Source: Phoma sp. XZ068
Taxonomy: Eukaryota; Ascomycota; Dothideomycetes; Pleosporales; Didymellaceae
Reading direction: 5' to 3'
Assembly (NCBI GenBank): GCA_004835665.1
Contig: RBKR01000026.1
Location: forward strand, 186,001-250,000
Length of the DNA stretch: 64,000 nt
Under the pieces are notes generated by a model. That model had not been told where the DNA came from. It worked only from the letters and a program-made list of their open reading frames with translations, and made no database searches. Of this stretch, positions 63,811 through 64,000 are shown one piece after another (within the stretch, counting starts at the first letter, position 1; the number at the start of each line of letters is the position of its first letter). Position numbers and translations under genes: made by a program.

Positions 63811-64000
63811 ATACGGAGGAACAAAGGGACTGCAACACCGTTCCCACGCGCTTTGGTGGAGGAGACAGCTGTGCGAGCTTGACAGCTTATGTCCGGCGGC
63901 TGGGAGCTCCCATGAGCTGTCATTAGTGGCTATGGCGTCACAGGCTCTCCACATCTTATCGCTCGGCAGGTACCACCACCCCACTTTAAACCTCATCCAC
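63811..64000. other. Upstream flank of the M28 gene
   Basis: Promoter side of the peptidase gene up to the window edge. An open frame continues in frame with the gene to 63996, but the extra residues look non-coding. Confidence 0.5.

Overview
The window is about 64 kb of nuclear DNA from a filamentous ascomycete. Genes are compact and carry introns of about 45-105 nt with GTRNGT donors, CTAAC/CTGAC branch sites and YAG acceptors. There are typical Pezizomycotina families (Zn2Cys6 regulator, AA9 LPMO, GH93, DUF4360, MARVEL, hydantoinase/oxoprolinase). A dothideomycete (Pleosporales-like) origin is my inference from the overall look of the proteins; it is not proven by the sequence. No bacterial, plasmid or viral backbone, tRNA, rRNA or CRISPR array was seen.

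Layout. 0-5 kb: a Zn2Cys6 regulator cut by the left edge and a WW-domain protein with a long Gln-rich tail, then a gene-free stretch with two degenerate ~250-bp repeats. 6-13 kb: a 1373-aa hydantoinase/5-oxoprolinase-type enzyme and an Nbp2-like SH3 adaptor. 14.8-19 kb: Ssu72 CTD phosphatase, with an intronic C/D snoRNA in its leader, converging on an alpha/beta-hydrolase plus dual-specificity-phosphatase fusion. 20.5-25.4 kb: a dihydroxy-acid dehydratase (8-nt microexon), ribosomal protein S19 (5-nt microexon) and a secreted GH93 arabinanase. 28-32.6 kb: a secreted AA9 LPMO, a RING-like protein and an AT-hook-like protein that share one reading frame broken by a single TAG, and a secreted DUF4360 protein. 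35-44 kb: MsrA, a GFA-domain protein, an amidase, a MARVEL protein and a secreted GH3 hydrolase. 44.8-47.7 kb: Slx4. 47.7-54.5 kb: the largest gene-poor interval. 54.5-57.7 kb: four small unrecognised genes or candidates. 59.4-61.4 kb: a tandem array of six ~202-224-bp intron/exon modules, each carrying a box C/D snoRNA. 61.4-63.8 kb: an M28 peptidase of the NAALADase/transferrin-receptor type.

The genes do not form one pathway. Common themes are secreted carbohydrate-active enzymes (AA9, GH93, GH3), nitrogen or amide metabolism (hydantoinase, amidase, DHAD, M28) and RNA or chromatin housekeeping (Ssu72, RPS19, Slx4, snoRNAs). The most unusual element is the non-coding snoRNA array at 60.05-61.34 kb. 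Its six copies keep the C, D and splice signals and the terminal stem while the guide segments have diverged.

Exon coordinates were derived by hand from splice signals and frame. Family names rest on motif recognition without database searches.
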